The notes: generated by a model from the sequence alone, not told the origin. DNA of 64,000 bases from an uncultured Oscillospiraceae bacterium (GCA_934589525.1 CAKTOB010000015.1:1-64000); one strand, 5' to 3'. Positions 35,803 through 44,353 are shown, counted from the first letter of the stretch. Numbers and translations are program-made.

Positions 35803-35846
35803 AAAACAGCCGTCTTCATGGTTTCATGGAGACGGCTGCCTTTTTG
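35803..35846. terminator. bidirectional terminator
   Basis: CAGCCGTCTTCATG (35807-35820) pairs with CATGGAGACGGCTG (35825-35838), loop GTTT, flanked by AAA and TTTTT. It separates the convergent ftcD paralogue and the GntR operon. Confidence 0.85.
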
Positions 35847-35849
35847 ACA

Positions 35850-36815
35850 TTACAGTTTTTTGGACCGGATGATGCGCCCGCATTTCTCCTGGAGGTACAG
35901 CATGGAGCCCTCGTCCAGCTCGTAGGTACCCCGGATGGTCTGACCGGGGAAGGTGCGCAGCTGCTCTGCCGTTTCGGCGGGGCAGTGGAGCTCCAGCTCC
36001 TCCGGAATGACCAGGGCCTGCTTGCCCTGAAGATACGCATCCAAGGGCCTATCCTGGCCCAGGACCAGGGGGGCGGCGATTTTGGTGTGCCCGGCGTAAT
36101 AGCGGCAGGCCTTTTCCAGCAGAACGCCGAACGCTTCACTCTGGCACACGATGCCAACCTCGGTCTCCGGGGTCAGCTTCACGATGGAGACCATGAACTG
36201 CTGGCACAGCCGCAGGGCAACGGTGGTCACCCGCTTTTTCATGGGCAGCAGCTGGGCCAGCTGCTCTTTGTGAGAGGGGGTGGTGAGGATCAGATCCATG
36301 TCCTCTTTTAAATTATAGGGGTACTGAACGATGCTGCTCATGAGATAGGAGTAGGTTTCCACATTGGGGATGCTCCGCAGCTGCCGGGACATGTGGCTCA
36401 GGTTTTCCGGATTGCATTCCACCAGGGCGATTTTCACCTTGGAGTCCTGCTCGGAGCGTTCCCGCAGCTTGAGGCTCAGAAAGATGTTGATCTCCGTGGC
36501 GGAAAAACCCATGCCCTCCAGGCTATCGAGCAAATGGTCGATGGCGCTCATGGCCTGCTCTTTGCGGCTGCGCTCGTTGACGGGGACGCAGCGGACAAAG
36601 GTTCCCCGGCCCTGAACCATTTCCAGCAGGCCCTCCTGCTCCAGGGTGGAGTAGGCCCGGATGATGGTCCCCCGGGACAGGTCCAGCTCCTGGACGGTGG
36701 GCAGCTGCTGCCCGTCGGTGAGCTGGCCTGTTTTGATGGCGGCCCGAATGGAATCCACCAGCTGCTGGTAAAGGGGGATGGGGAGGTTGCGGTCCACGTG
36801 GAAAATATCGTTCAT
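35850..36815 (-). CDS. GntR-family transcriptional regulator with a shortened helix-turn-helix
   Basis: A 321-residue regulator. The N-terminal GntR winged helix starts LPIPLYQQLVDSIRAAIKTG and ends LEQEGLLEMVQGRGTFV. In the recognition part, LPTVQEL is followed at once by DLSRGTIIRAY, about four residues shorter than the usual LPTVRELAxxLGVSRGTVxRAY. The C-terminal 230 residues look like a sensor domain of a type I cannot name. It is the last gene of the citDEF-hydratase operon, 30 bases after the beta subunit, with AAAGGAG before the ATG, so it most likely controls the pathway. Confidence 0.85.
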   Translation of the reverse strand: MNDIFHVDRNLPIPLYQQLVDSIRAAIKTGQLTDGQQLPTVQELDLSRGTIIRAYSTLEQEGLLEMVQGRGTFVRCVPVNERSRKEQAMSAIDHLLDSLEGMGFSATEINIFLSLKLRERSEQDSKVKIALVECNPENLSHMSRQLRSIPNVETYSYLMSSIVQYPYNLKEDMDLILTTPSHKEQLAQLLPMKKRVTTVALRLCQQFMVSIVKLTPETEVGIVCQSEAFGVLLEKACRYYAGHTKIAAPLVLGQDRPLDAYLQGKQALVIPEELELHCPAETAEQLRTFPGQTIRGTYELDEGSMLYLQEKCGRIIRSKKL

Positions 36816-36845
36816 ATAGAGGACTCCTTTGGAGGAAGAATGGGG

Positions 36846-37397
36846 TTACTTCTGGGAAAGGAAGGCGGCCCGGCCGGTTTCGTACAGGTTGGTGCCCTGG
36901 CTGTCAATGATGACGGTCACAGGCAGGTTTTCAACCTCCAGACGGCGGATGGCCTCCGCCCCCAGGTCCTCATAGGCGATGACCTCAGCCTTTTTGATGC
37001 AGTTGCTCAGCAGCGCGCCGCAGCCGCCGATGGCACCGAAGTATACGGCACCGTAGGCCTTCATGGCCTCTACGACCTCCGGGCCCCGTTTGCCCTTGCC
37101 GATCATGCCGGTGAGGCCTTCTTTGATGAGGGCAGGGGAGTAGGCATCCATCCGATAGGAGGTGGTGGGACCGGCGGAGCCGATGGCCTGGCCGGGCTTG
37201 GCGGGGGTGGGGCCTACAAAGTAAATGACGGCATCCTTCACGTCCATAGGCAGGGGCTTGCCCGCCTCCAGAAGCTCGCAAAGCCGCTTGTGGGCCGCAT
37301 CCCGGGCGGTGTAGATCACACCGGAAATCAGACAGCTGTCACCGGCCTTCAGGCAGCGCAGCTTTTCCTGGGTCAGGGGCGTTGTCAGCTGGATCAT
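36846..37397 (-). CDS. class I fumarase-like hydratase, beta subunit (probably mesaconase)
   Basis: A 183-residue subunit matching the C-terminal half of class I fumarase and tartrate dehydratase beta (family signature [15 protein letters not shown] [21 protein letters not shown] with the catalytic Ser/Thr loop, then [13 protein letters not shown] and [12 protein letters not shown]). With the alpha subunit it would hydrate mesaconate to (S)-citramalate. The substrate is inferred from the cluster, in which methylaspartate ammonia-lyase makes mesaconate and a lyase splits citramalate; the fold alone fits fumarate or tartrate as well. Confidence 0.88.
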   Translation of the reverse strand: MIQLTTPLTQEKLRCLKAGDSCLISGVIYTARDAAHKRLCELLEAGKPLPMDVKDAVIYFVGPTPAKPGQAIGSAGPTTSYRMDAYSPALIKEGLTGMIGKGKRGPEVVEAMKAYGAVYFGAIGGCGALLSNCIKKAEVIAYEDLGAEAIRRLEVENLPVTVIIDSQGTNLYETGRAAFLSQK

Positions 37398-37398
37398 C

Positions 37399-38259
37399 TC
37401 AGAGCACCTCCGTCTTGTGGCGGGTCACATGGCAGTTGATGTTGACCGCCACGGGAAGCCCCGCAATATGGGTGGGGAAGGATTCAATGTTGACAGCCAG
37501 TGCGGTGGTGCCGCCGCCGAAGCCCTGGGGTCCGATGCCCAGCGCGTTGATCTCCTCCAGCAGCTCGGCCTCCAACTTGGCGTACAGGGGCTTTTCGCTG
37601 CGGACATCCAGAGGCCGCATCAGGGCCTTCTTGGCCAGGAATGCGGCCTTGTCAAAGGTGCCGCCGATGCCCACGCCTACCACAATGGGAGGGCAGGGGT
37701 TGGGGCCCGCCGCTTCCACGGTTTGCAGAATGAACTGCTTGACCCCTTCATAGCCGTCGGAGGGCCGGAGCATCTTGATGGCGCTCATGTTCTCGCTGCC
37801 GAAGCCCTTGGGGGCCACGGTCACGGTGAGCTTGTCCCCGGGGACAATGTTATAGTAGATCATGGCGGGGGTGTTGTCCTTGGTGTTCACCCGGTCCAGA
37901 GGATCGGCCACCACGCTTTTGCGCAGGTAGCCGTCGGCATAGCCCTGACGCACGCCCTCGTTGACCGCGTCCTCCAGATTGCCCTCAATGTGGACCTCCT
38001 GGCCGATGTCCAGGAAGACACAGGCCACGCCGGTGTCCTGGCAGACGGGCACATTGTCCCGGTCGGCGATCCGGTAGTTTTCTACGATGCGCTCCAGGAT
38101 CTCCTGACCCAGGGCCCAGGACTCCTGATTTTTGCAGCATTCGATCCGGGCTTTGACATCCTGGGGCAGATGGCAGTTGGCGTCAATGCACAGCCGGCGG
38201 ATCACTTCCGTGACGCGGGCGGCAGGTATTTCTCTCATATTCTTCTGTTCTCCAGTCAT
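37399..38259 (-). CDS. class I fumarase-like hydratase, alpha subunit (probably mesaconase)
   Basis: A 286-residue iron-sulfur subunit. Cluster cysteines are expected in [14 protein letters not shown], and in [15 protein letters not shown], with a further one near the start (CIDANCHLP). It matches the N-terminal half of class I fumarase (tartrate dehydratase alpha type) and works with the beta subunit encoded one base downstream. The ATG at 38259 follows the citF stop directly (TAAATG); an internal ATG at codon 8 is an alternative start. The mesaconase role is inferred from context. Confidence 0.88.
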   Translation of the reverse strand: MTGEQKNMREIPAARVTEVIRRLCIDANCHLPQDVKARIECCKNQESWALGQEILERIVENYRIADRDNVPVCQDTGVACVFLDIGQEVHIEGNLEDAVNEGVRQGYADGYLRKSVVADPLDRVNTKDNTPAMIYYNIVPGDKLTVTVAPKGFGSENMSAIKMLRPSDGYEGVKQFILQTVEAAGPNPCPPIVVGVGIGGTFDKAAFLAKKALMRPLDVRSEKPLYAKLEAELLEEINALGIGPQGFGGGTTALAVNIESFPTHIAGLPVAVNINCHVTRHKTEVL

Positions 38260-39666
38260 TTAGTAGGGGATGTTGCGGATCACGTCCTGAAGGTTTCCTT
38301 CCCGGCCCAGAACCTTGGCGACCACCCGGTCTCCGGTGACGATGGGGCGGGGCTTGCCGGTGATGGCCTCGGTCTTTTCCTTCAGCTCGTGGATGTCGAT
38401 CACCGGCAGACGGGCATCCAGCAGCCGCTGCTTCAGCTCCGCCTGACGGGGGTTCACGGCGATGCCGCCCTGGGTGACCAGAACGTCCACGTTCTCGCCG
38501 GGGGTGGAGATGCAGGTCACATGGTCCGTAACGATGGGCAGTCTGGCCCGGAACATGGGGGCGATGATCATGCACAGCTTGGAGCCTGCGGCGGTATCAC
38601 TGTGGCCGCCGGAGCCGCCCATGATGTAGCCGTTGGAATCGGTGTGGACGTTGACGTTGAAGTCCGTATCGATCTGGGTGGCGCCCAGGATGACCACGTC
38701 CAGATTGTCCACCGCCGCGCCCCGGCTGCCGGGAGCGGCGTATTGCAGGGCGGACATTTCCTGGTGCTTGGGGTTGGAGCGGATGGATTCCACTGCGTCC
38801 AGGTCAAAGCACTGTACGTCCATGAGGGACTGGAAGCAGCCCTCGTTGAGCATCTGGACCAGATAGCCGGTGATGCCGCCCAGGGCCACGCCGCCCTGGA
38901 TCTTCTTGCGGAGCATAATGTCCTTCAGGAACTTGGCGGCGGCCAGAGAAGCACCGCCCGCGCCGGTCTGGAAGCAGAAGCCGTCCTTTAAAAGGCCGGA
39001 GGCCTCAATGACCTTGGCGGCATAGGAGGCCATGACCAGGCCCACGGGGTCACGGGTGATCTTGGTGGTGCCGGAGACGATGCCCTTGGGATTGCCGATG
39101 GCCTCTACCTGCACCACATAGTCCACATATTCCTGGGGAATGGACCAGTCCAGCATGGGGAAGGGCACCAGGTTGTCGGTAATGACCACGACTTTCTTGG
39201 CAAACATGGCATCGGCAAAGGCATAGCCCAGGCTGCCGCAGGCGGACTTGCCATACTTGCCGGAGCAGTTGCCCATGGTGTCGGCGGTGGGGGCGGCGAT
39301 AAAGGCCACGTCAATGGGGGTCGCGCCCCGGGCGATGTCATAGGGACGGCCGCCGTGGGTGCGGAACTCCACCGGGGCTTCCAGAATACCCTGGGAAATG
39401 GACTTGCCCACACCGGCGGAGATGTAGTCGGCGGAAAGACCGGTGACTACATGGTTCTCAATGTGCCCAAGCAGCGGGGTATGGATGTCAAACAGGGAGC
39501 TGGCGTTGACCTTGATGTCCTTGATGCCCAGCTCTGCGATCTGCTCCAGGACCATGTTCAGCACATAGTCGCCGTTGCGCAGGTGATGATGGAAGGAAAC
39601 GGTCATGCCGTCCTTCAGTCCGGAAAGCTGGATGGCCTCCCGAATCGAATTAACCAGTTTATTCAT
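38260..39666 (-). CDS. citF: citrate lyase-type alpha subunit, CoA transferase (probably citramalate lyase)
   Basis: A 468-residue CitF. It swaps the acetyl group on the acyl carrier subunit for the substrate acid. Family blocks are GMTVSFHHHLRNGDYV, GGHSDTAAGSKL and GIAVNPRQAEL. It is about 40 residues shorter than typical CitF (about 505-510), mostly at the N-terminus. In this cluster the natural acid is probably (S)-citramalate, giving acetate and pyruvate. Its ATG overlaps the citE stop by four bases. Confidence 0.9.
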   Translation of the reverse strand: MNKLVNSIREAIQLSGLKDGMTVSFHHHLRNGDYVLNMVLEQIAELGIKDIKVNASSLFDIHTPLLGHIENHVVTGLSADYISAGVGKSISQGILEAPVEFRTHGGRPYDIARGATPIDVAFIAAPTADTMGNCSGKYGKSACGSLGYAFADAMFAKKVVVITDNLVPFPMLDWSIPQEYVDYVVQVEAIGNPKGIVSGTTKITRDPVGLVMASYAAKVIEASGLLKDGFCFQTGAGGASLAAAKFLKDIMLRKKIQGGVALGGITGYLVQMLNEGCFQSLMDVQCFDLDAVESIRSNPKHQEMSALQYAAPGSRGAAVDNLDVVILGATQIDTDFNVNVHTDSNGYIMGGSGGHSDTAAGSKLCMIIAPMFRARLPIVTDHVTCISTPGENVDVLVTQGGIAVNPRQAELKQRLLDARLPVIDIHELKEKTEAITGKPRPIVTGDRVVAKVLGREGNLQDVIRNIPY

Positions 39667-40538
39667 TGGGCAGCCTCCAATCCAAGAGCGGCAGCCATCT
39701 GCAATGTCCGCTGGGCCCGGGCCACAATGGGCGCGTCTACCATCTTGCCGTGGAGGGCAATGGCACCTTTCCCCTGGGCCTTGGCCTGGGCGATGACTTC
39801 CATAACTTCGTGTGCGTATTCGATTTCGGCCATGGTGGGGCTGAATACCCGGTTGATGACCTCCACATGCCGGGGGGAGATGGAGGACTTGCCGGTGAAG
39901 CCCAGGGCCTTGGCAAGGGCGGTATCCACTTCAATGCCCTCGTCGTCGTTGACATCGGTGAAGGGGGTGTCGTAAACATCCACACCGGCGGCCCGGGCGG
40001 CGGTCACCAGACGGCTGCGGGCGTAGGCGATTTCCTGGCCCTCCTTGGTGCGCTTGCATTGCAGGTCGGCGGTCAGGTCCTCCGCACCCAGGAACAGGGC
40101 CTGTACCCGGGGATCGGCGGAGGCGATGGCGAAGGCGTTCTCCACGCCCAGGGCGGTTTCGATCAGCGGCATCAGGCCGATGGTGTTCTGGGCCAGACCC
40201 AGCCGCTGCTCGGCTTCGGTGATGTAGGCGCAGGCGGTGCGGACATCTTCTGCGGTGCCGGTTTTCGGCAGCAGGATCAGCTCCGGGGCGAAGGGGGCCA
40301 CGGTGTCAATGTCCTTCTGCCAGTAGGGGGTGTCAATGGAGTTGATGCGGACGATCCGCTCACAGCCCTTGAGATCCATGTACTTCAGAGTGTTCCGCAC
40401 CAGGATGCGGGCGGCATCCTTCTGGTCGGGGCTTACGGCGTCTTCCAGGTCGAAGATCACCGCGTCCGCGCCCAAGCTGCCGCTGTTGATCAGCATGTTG
40501 GGGTTGTTGCCCGGTAAAAAAAGCATACTTCTGCGCAT
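39663..40538 (-). CDS. citE: citrate lyase-type beta subunit (probably citramalyl-CoA/ACP lyase)
   Basis: A 291-residue TIM-barrel lyase (CitE). It cleaves the acyl-carrier-bound acid. Features: MLFLPGNNPNML at the start, DLEDAVSPDQKDAAR with metal and CoA ligands, VRINSIDTPYW, LMPLIET and LFLGAEDLTADL with the Mg-binding acidic residues. Length matches the family. It lies between citD and citF, with overlaps of one and four bases (TAATG and ATGA), so the lyase is translated in a coupled way. Confidence 0.93.
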   Translation of the reverse strand: MRRSMLFLPGNNPNMLINSGSLGADAVIFDLEDAVSPDQKDAARILVRNTLKYMDLKGCERIVRINSIDTPYWQKDIDTVAPFAPELILLPKTGTAEDVRTACAYITEAEQRLGLAQNTIGLMPLIETALGVENAFAIASADPRVQALFLGAEDLTADLQCKRTKEGQEIAYARSRLVTAARAAGVDVYDTPFTDVNDDEGIEVDTALAKALGFTGKSSISPRHVEVINRVFSPTMAEIEYAHEVMEVIAQAKAQGKGAIALHGKMVDAPIVARAQRTLQMAAALGLEAAQ

Positions 40539-40810
40539 TATTGTGCCTCCTTTGCCCGCAGGATCGCGGTTTCGACTCTGGCCCGCAGGACACAGTCCAG
40601 CGCGCCCCGGTCCGCCACCCGCACCGTGGCGTTTTCGACTTCCTGCTCCCGCAGAACGTCCTGAACGGCGGCTTCGATGGCCGCCCCGAACTGTCGCTCT
40701 ACGACAGATTCCACGTGGATCTGAAGCCCGTTGTCACAGGGTTCGATTTCCACGTACGCATCGCTGGACTCCATGGTACCGGCGGATGCGGCCTTGAGAA
40801 TGTTTGCCAT
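40538..40810 (-). CDS. citD: citrate lyase-type acyl carrier subunit (gamma)
   Basis: A 90-residue acyl carrier protein. The serine that takes the phosphoribosyl-dephospho-CoA group lies in SAGTMESSDAYV (Ser15 or Ser16). AAAGGAGG lies 6 bases before the ATG at 40810; the longer frame has no ribosome site. It is first in the operon citD-citE-citF-hydratase alpha-beta-gntR. CitX and CitG, needed to make and attach the prosthetic group, are not in the window. Confidence 0.92.
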   Translation of the reverse strand: MANILKAASAGTMESSDAYVEIEPCDNGLQIHVESVVERQFGAAIEAAVQDVLREQEVENATVRVADRGALDCVLRARVETAILRAKEAQ

Positions 40811-40841
40811 TTGATTTCCTCCTTTTGCGAAAGATTCTGTC

Positions 40842-40931
40842 ACAATATAATCCTATTGTATAACACAATTTAGAAGAAAGCAATCACTTTTGAAAAAAAT
40901 AATTGCATGTGTGATCAGAATATTGTATAAT
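40842..40931. promoter_or_regulatory. divergent promoters of the citDEF and citC operons with a shared 10-base repeat
   Basis: Minus strand: TTGCTT (40883-40878), 17 bases, TACAAT (40860-40855). Plus strand: TTGCAT (40903-40908), 17 bases, TATAAT (40926-40931). The sequence TATTGTATAA occurs at 40854-40863 and 40921-40930, over each -10. An inverted repeat ACAATA-N6-TATTGT lies at 40842-40859. These are likely operators for joint control, perhaps by the GntR protein of the operon. Confidence 0.65.
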
Positions 40932-40967
40932 TGAACCAAACAAAAGTCAGAAAGGCAATCGTTTTCT

Positions 40968-41948
40968 ATGGAAATTTGTGTTGTAGAGCGTCTTTCGGGG
41001 AAAAATCGTGGATTATGGCAGTCCCTAATGTCCAGAACCAATTTGGCCCCGGATGAAGACAGTGAGCGCACCGTCCTGCTCCTGGAAGAGGGGGAGCTGC
41101 TGGCCGCAGGCTCCCGGAAGGGGAATCTGCTCAAATGTATCGCGGTAGACCCCATGCACCAGGGGGAGGATCTGACGGCGACCTTGGTGACCACCCTGCG
41201 GGAGGATGCCTTCCGGGCGGGACACCGGCATCTGTTCCTTTATACAAAGCCCGGTAATGAATATCTGTTCCGGGGGCTGTTCTTCTATCCGGTGGTCAAA
41301 ACCCGGGATGTGCTGTTGATGGAGAACGTCCGGGACGGCATCCGCACCTTCCTGGATTCCCTGCCTGTGGCGGCGGCCGGGGGGAAGATCGGTGCCGCGG
41401 TGATGAACTGCGACCCCTTTACCCTGGGCCACCAATATCTGGTGGAGACCGCCGCGGGGATGTGTGACTGGCTGTATGTCTTTGTCCTGTCTGAAGATCA
41501 GGGGCATTTTTTGAGCTTGGACCGCTTCGCCATGGTCCAGGCGGGGACGGCCCACCTTCCCAATGTGTCCGTGCTGCCCACGGGGCCCTATCTGATTTCC
41601 TCTGCCACCTTCCCCACCTATTTTCTGAAAAACCGGGACCAGGCCCAGACCATCCACTGTGCCCTGGATATTGAGATTTTCACCAAGTATTTTGTGCCCC
41701 ATTTCTCCATCGGCCACCGCTTCCTGGGGGAGGAGCCCCTATCTCCCATGACTTGCAGCTACAATGAGGCTTTGTGCCGAATGCTCCCCCAGGCCGGGGT
41801 GCAGACCCATGTCATTCCCCGCCGATGCCTGGGAGATACCCCCATCAGCGCCAGCGCGGTCCGGGCCCGGCTGCAAGCGGGGGAGGACATCCGCAGCCTG
41901 GTGCCGGAGACCACCTACGATTATATTGTAAAGCACGGACTGAAATAA
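40968..41948 (+). CDS. citC: citrate lyase ligase
   Basis: A 326-residue enzyme ([citrate (pro-3S)-lyase] ligase) that uses ATP and acetate to acetylate the acyl carrier subunit and so activates the lyase. Residues 1-130 have an acetyltransferase-like fold (IAVDPMHQGEDLTATLVTTL). Residues 140-326 are a nucleotidyltransferase domain with the HxGH-type motif in GAAVMNCDPFTLGHQYLVE and a late ISASAVR. It is divergent from citD and lies 14 bases before the P-loop gene. Confidence 0.93.
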   Translation: MEICVVERLSGKNRGLWQSLMSRTNLAPDEDSERTVLLLEEGELLAAGSRKGNLLKCIAVDPMHQGEDLTATLVTTLREDAFRAGHRHLFLYTKPGNEYLFRGLFFYPVVKTRDVLLMENVRDGIRTFLDSLPVAAAGGKIGAAVMNCDPFTLGHQYLVETAAGMCDWLYVFVLSEDQGHFLSLDRFAMVQAGTAHLPNVSVLPTGPYLISSATFPTYFLKNRDQAQTIHCALDIEIFTKYFVPHFSIGHRFLGEEPLSPMTCSYNEALCRMLPQAGVQTHVIPRRCLGDTPISASAVRARLQAGEDIRSLVPETTYDYIVKHGLK

Positions 41949-41962
41949 AGGAGGAGCCCCAA

Positions 41963-42898
41963 ATGGAAATCTTTAAGACCAACCACATCCTGACCACCTA
42001 TTATGCCCCCCGGGGCAACAACCGGATGTATATTCTGGGCCAGAAGATCGCCCAGCAGTATCTAAGCCCCACGGACCGGCTCATTGGCCTGATCGGTGAT
42101 GCCGGTTCCGGCAAAAGCGCCCTGATCCGGGGCATGTTCCCGGGGCTGGAGCTGACCAACGACGACAACGGCGTCTATGTCCGCCCCCTGCCCATCCTGA
42201 ACCAGGACCGGGGCTTTGCCTTCTTCTCCCCCCATACCTACCACCTGGATATTCGCTTTGAAAACGGCTTCACCCAGATGCCGGACCTGGCGGATGCCAT
42301 CCGGGAAGCCCTGAACAACAACAAGCGGGTGGTGGTGGAGCACTTCGACCTGATCTATCCGCTGCTGGGGGCCAATGCCAACCTGCTCATCGGCGTGGGC
42401 GAGACCATCCTCATCTCCCGGCCCAACATCTTCGGCCCGGAACCGGAGGAGCTGAAGGCGGAGGTCTACAAGAGCCTGCCCTTCCGCCTTATGGCCCATA
42501 CCGTGGAGGACCTGGTGGAGATGTGCCTGCCGAAGGCAGAAATGGACCGCTGCGGCCACGACGACGTGCGCCACGGCTTCGTGATCTATTTTGACGACAT
42601 CCGCCCGGAGATCGACCTCTATGCTTTGGAAAAGCAGGTCAAGGACCTGATCGCCCAGGACCTGCCCGTGACCTATGTGGATGACGACCATGTGTCCATC
42701 GGCGACAGGGTCCACCGCTGCACCGGCCCCCGCATGCATGTGGCCAGAACCGGCATGATCGAAAATTTCCACCTGATGCACCACTATATCTATGACCCCT
42801 TCAAAAAGCGCTACATGCTGGTAGGCTGCATCGGCCCCGGTGCGGAAGAAGAACTAAAATCCCTGGGCGACCGCCACCAACGCCCCGGCTGGAACTAA
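41963..42898 (+). CDS. P-loop protein with a putative tRNA-synthetase additional (SAD-like) domain
   Basis: A 311-residue protein. The N-terminal P-loop is GDAGSGKSALI (about residues 44-54), followed by PGLELTNDDNGVYVRPLP. The C-terminal half has HDDVRHGFVIYFDD and a RVHRCTGPRMHVARTG block. From memory, similar proteins in glutamate-fermenting Clostridia are called alanine-tRNA synthetase second additional domain proteins, without known function. GGAGG lies 9 bases upstream of the ATG. It forms a two-gene operon with citC. An accessory role for the lyase, such as cofactor loading or assembly, is possible but unproven. Confidence 0.8.
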   Translation: MEIFKTNHILTTYYAPRGNNRMYILGQKIAQQYLSPTDRLIGLIGDAGSGKSALIRGMFPGLELTNDDNGVYVRPLPILNQDRGFAFFSPHTYHLDIRFENGFTQMPDLADAIREALNNNKRVVVEHFDLIYPLLGANANLLIGVGETILISRPNIFGPEPEELKAEVYKSLPFRLMAHTVEDLVEMCLPKAEMDRCGHDDVRHGFVIYFDDIRPEIDLYALEKQVKDLIAQDLPVTYVDDDHVSIGDRVHRCTGPRMHVARTGMIENFHLMHHYIYDPFKKRYMLVGCIGPGAEEELKSLGDRHQRPGWN

Positions 42899-42937
42899 GA
42901 GAAAGGCACAAAAACGCCCCCTGACGAACCGGGAACG

Positions 42938-43465
42938 GCTTAGAAATTGACAATTGACAATGGACAATTGACAATTATTGTTGACGGACGTGTCTGTTTT
43001 TGAAAAACGTTGGGTAAAACATTCACCTTCCAGCGAAACCGTAGGGAACGGCCTGCGTGCCGTTCCGGGGACGTAACGAATAGAACCCGTGCGGGTGAAC
43101 GGTACTACGCCATGTAGCGGCGATGATTCATCGCCATACAACGTAACGAAAACAACCCGTGCGGTTGAATGAAACCACCCCCCGATATGTCATTCCGAGC
43201 GGAGCGGAGGAATCCACCCAAGTTGCAATAATAATCTGCGTAAGGTAAAGATTGCCACTTGGGAAGATCCCTCCGCTCCATTTTATTTCGGTCGGGATGA
43301 CATATCGACAGGTGATACCATTCAACCACACAGGTTATATTTGTCACGCTGCATGGCGATGAATCATCGCCGCTACATTGCGTGGTTCCGTTCAACTTCG
43401 ATTCGTGTATCAAATGGGTTTCCATCTTTACAAACGTGGTGTACAGTGAATTTTCGTTTCCCCGC
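42938..43465. repeat. gene-free block of nested palindromic repeats (block B)
   Basis: The same modules as at 913-1640 appear: TTGACAA repeats (42947-42978), the GGGAACGGCC...GCCGTTCC palindrome (43040-43061), GGCGATGATTCATCGCC (43116-43132) and its partner (43353-43370), spacers like ACCCGTGCGGGTGAACGG (43087-43104), and a large inverted repeat (about 43173-43311) whose arms begin CGATATGTCATTCCGAGC and end in GGGATGACATATCGA. No gene is seen. The unit order is mirrored about the large inverted repeat, which suggests insertion of one element into another. Confidence 0.8.
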
Positions 43466-43600
43466 CCCGCAAAATCATATAAAAACGGAGTGGGCATTTT
43501 CGCCCGCTCCGAAATCACAGCAGCTGTTTATAGTCTCTTTTGGCGTACAGGATTCTCCGAATCTGAACAACGGGACCGACGATCACATAAAAAACCAGGT
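43466..43600. repeat. 135-base direct repeat, copy 1 (toxin gene 3' end and terminator)
   Basis: Copy 1 of a segment also found at 49458-49592, with four differences seen in 135 bases. It includes the last 28 or so codons of the RelE-like toxin and the terminator hairpin at 43484-43512 (CGGAGTGGGC pairing with GCCCGCTCCG). Confidence 0.9.
43484..43512 (-). terminator. terminator of the toxin-antitoxin operon
   Basis: CGGAGTGGGC and GCCCGCTCCG form a stem around ATTTTC, followed on the minus strand by U-rich sequence. It lies just behind the toxin stop codon. Confidence 0.75.
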
Positions 43601-43817
43601 AATTGCCTACTACGAGATAGCGGTAGCCCTTGGCGGCCAACGCCAGGTCTCTGGGGCGAGGGCAGCGTTCCGGCATTGTGGACAGGCTGGCAATTTCATT
43701 GACGAGTCTGTCGTAAAAGTTTAGGGCCGCTTCTTTGGAAAGGGTATTGAGGTAATCAATCACATCCATAAGGTCCTGCCGCGCAGCGGGGAGAATGCGA
43801 ACATCATACTGTTCCAT
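43515..43817 (-). CDS. RelE/ParE-type toxin
   Basis: A 100-residue toxin of the RelE/ParE superfamily. It shows the fold pattern: YDVRILPAARQDLMDVIDYL, then a helix pair, then RYLVVGNYLVFYVI and a final strand VVQIRRILYAKRDY. RelE-like toxins cut mRNA on the ribosome, ParE-like ones poison gyrase; which applies is not clear. The ATG at 43817 overlaps the antitoxin gene by 14 bases. A displaced copy of its 3' end lies at 49458-49592. Confidence 0.9.
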   Translation of the reverse strand: MEQYDVRILPAARQDLMDVIDYLNTLSKEAALNFYDRLVNEIASLSTMPERCPRPRDLALAAKGYRYLVVGNYLVFYVIVGPVVQIRRILYAKRDYKQLL

Positions 43818-44076
43818 GGATACGCTCCCGCATCTGCTTGGCAACCGTCATAAAATCCTCCCCGGCTGCACCGGAGGAGATTTCTGCTTCCGCAACTGCC
43901 AGCTTGCCATACAAGTCGATCAGTGCCATTTGACGTTCATATTCTTCGATGTTCATAACAACCATATCACCAGTGCCGTTTCGTGTGATATAAACAGGCT
44001 CCCTGCTTTGACGGCAGAAATCCGAAATATCATTGGCACTGTTTCTCAAATCAGAAATGGGGCGGATACTGGGCAT
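43804..44076 (-). CDS. Phd/YefM-type antitoxin
   Basis: A 90-residue antitoxin. The N-terminal Phd/YefM DNA-binding domain is seen in PSIRPISDLRNSANDISDFC and VYITRNGTGDMVVMNIEEYE; the C-terminal helix (AVAEAEISSGAAGEDF) would bind the toxin. The ATG at 44076 is preferred because GGAG is 8 bases upstream; the ATG at 44082 would be too close. It is first in the pair and probably represses its own promoter. Confidence 0.9.
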   Translation of the reverse strand: MPSIRPISDLRNSANDISDFCRQSREPVYITRNGTGDMVVMNIEEYERQMALIDLYGKLAVAEAEISSGAAGEDFMTVAKQMRERIHGTV

Positions 44077-44099
44077 TGTCATCACTCCTTTATGTTTTT

Positions 44100-44128
44100 A
44101 GTATAGCAAAATTATGAGTAAATATCAA
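44100..44128 (-). promoter_or_regulatory. promoter of the toxin-antitoxin pair
   Basis: On the minus strand TTGATA (44128-44123), 17 bases, TATACT (44105-44100). Confidence 0.75.
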
Positions 44129-44353
44129 TGCCTATTTTGCTGTTTTCCTGCAAGATACTAGTGACAGGCTGATAACCCGGGTTATTCCTGCCCCATAATC
44201 TTACAGTGGAAACTGGTATATTGCACAGAAACGACGGCCTCAATTGGGTCAAAACGACGAATACAATCAGAAATGGATGTTTATTATTGCCTGTCCGGTA
44301 TCATGGTGCTAAGCTAAAGGCAGGAAAACTTGGTTATAGATAAAGGAGCTGAA

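Noticed and set aside
38260..40810. CitDEF taken as true citrate lyase
   Set aside because: Family membership fits both, but the operon with the mesaconate-type hydratase next to the methylaspartate genes makes citramalate the better substrate. Kept as an inference, not a certainty.
23332..42898. Searched for hutH, hutU, hutI, citX and citG in the island
   Set aside because: None were found, so upstream histidine steps and lyase cofactor synthesis must be encoded elsewhere.
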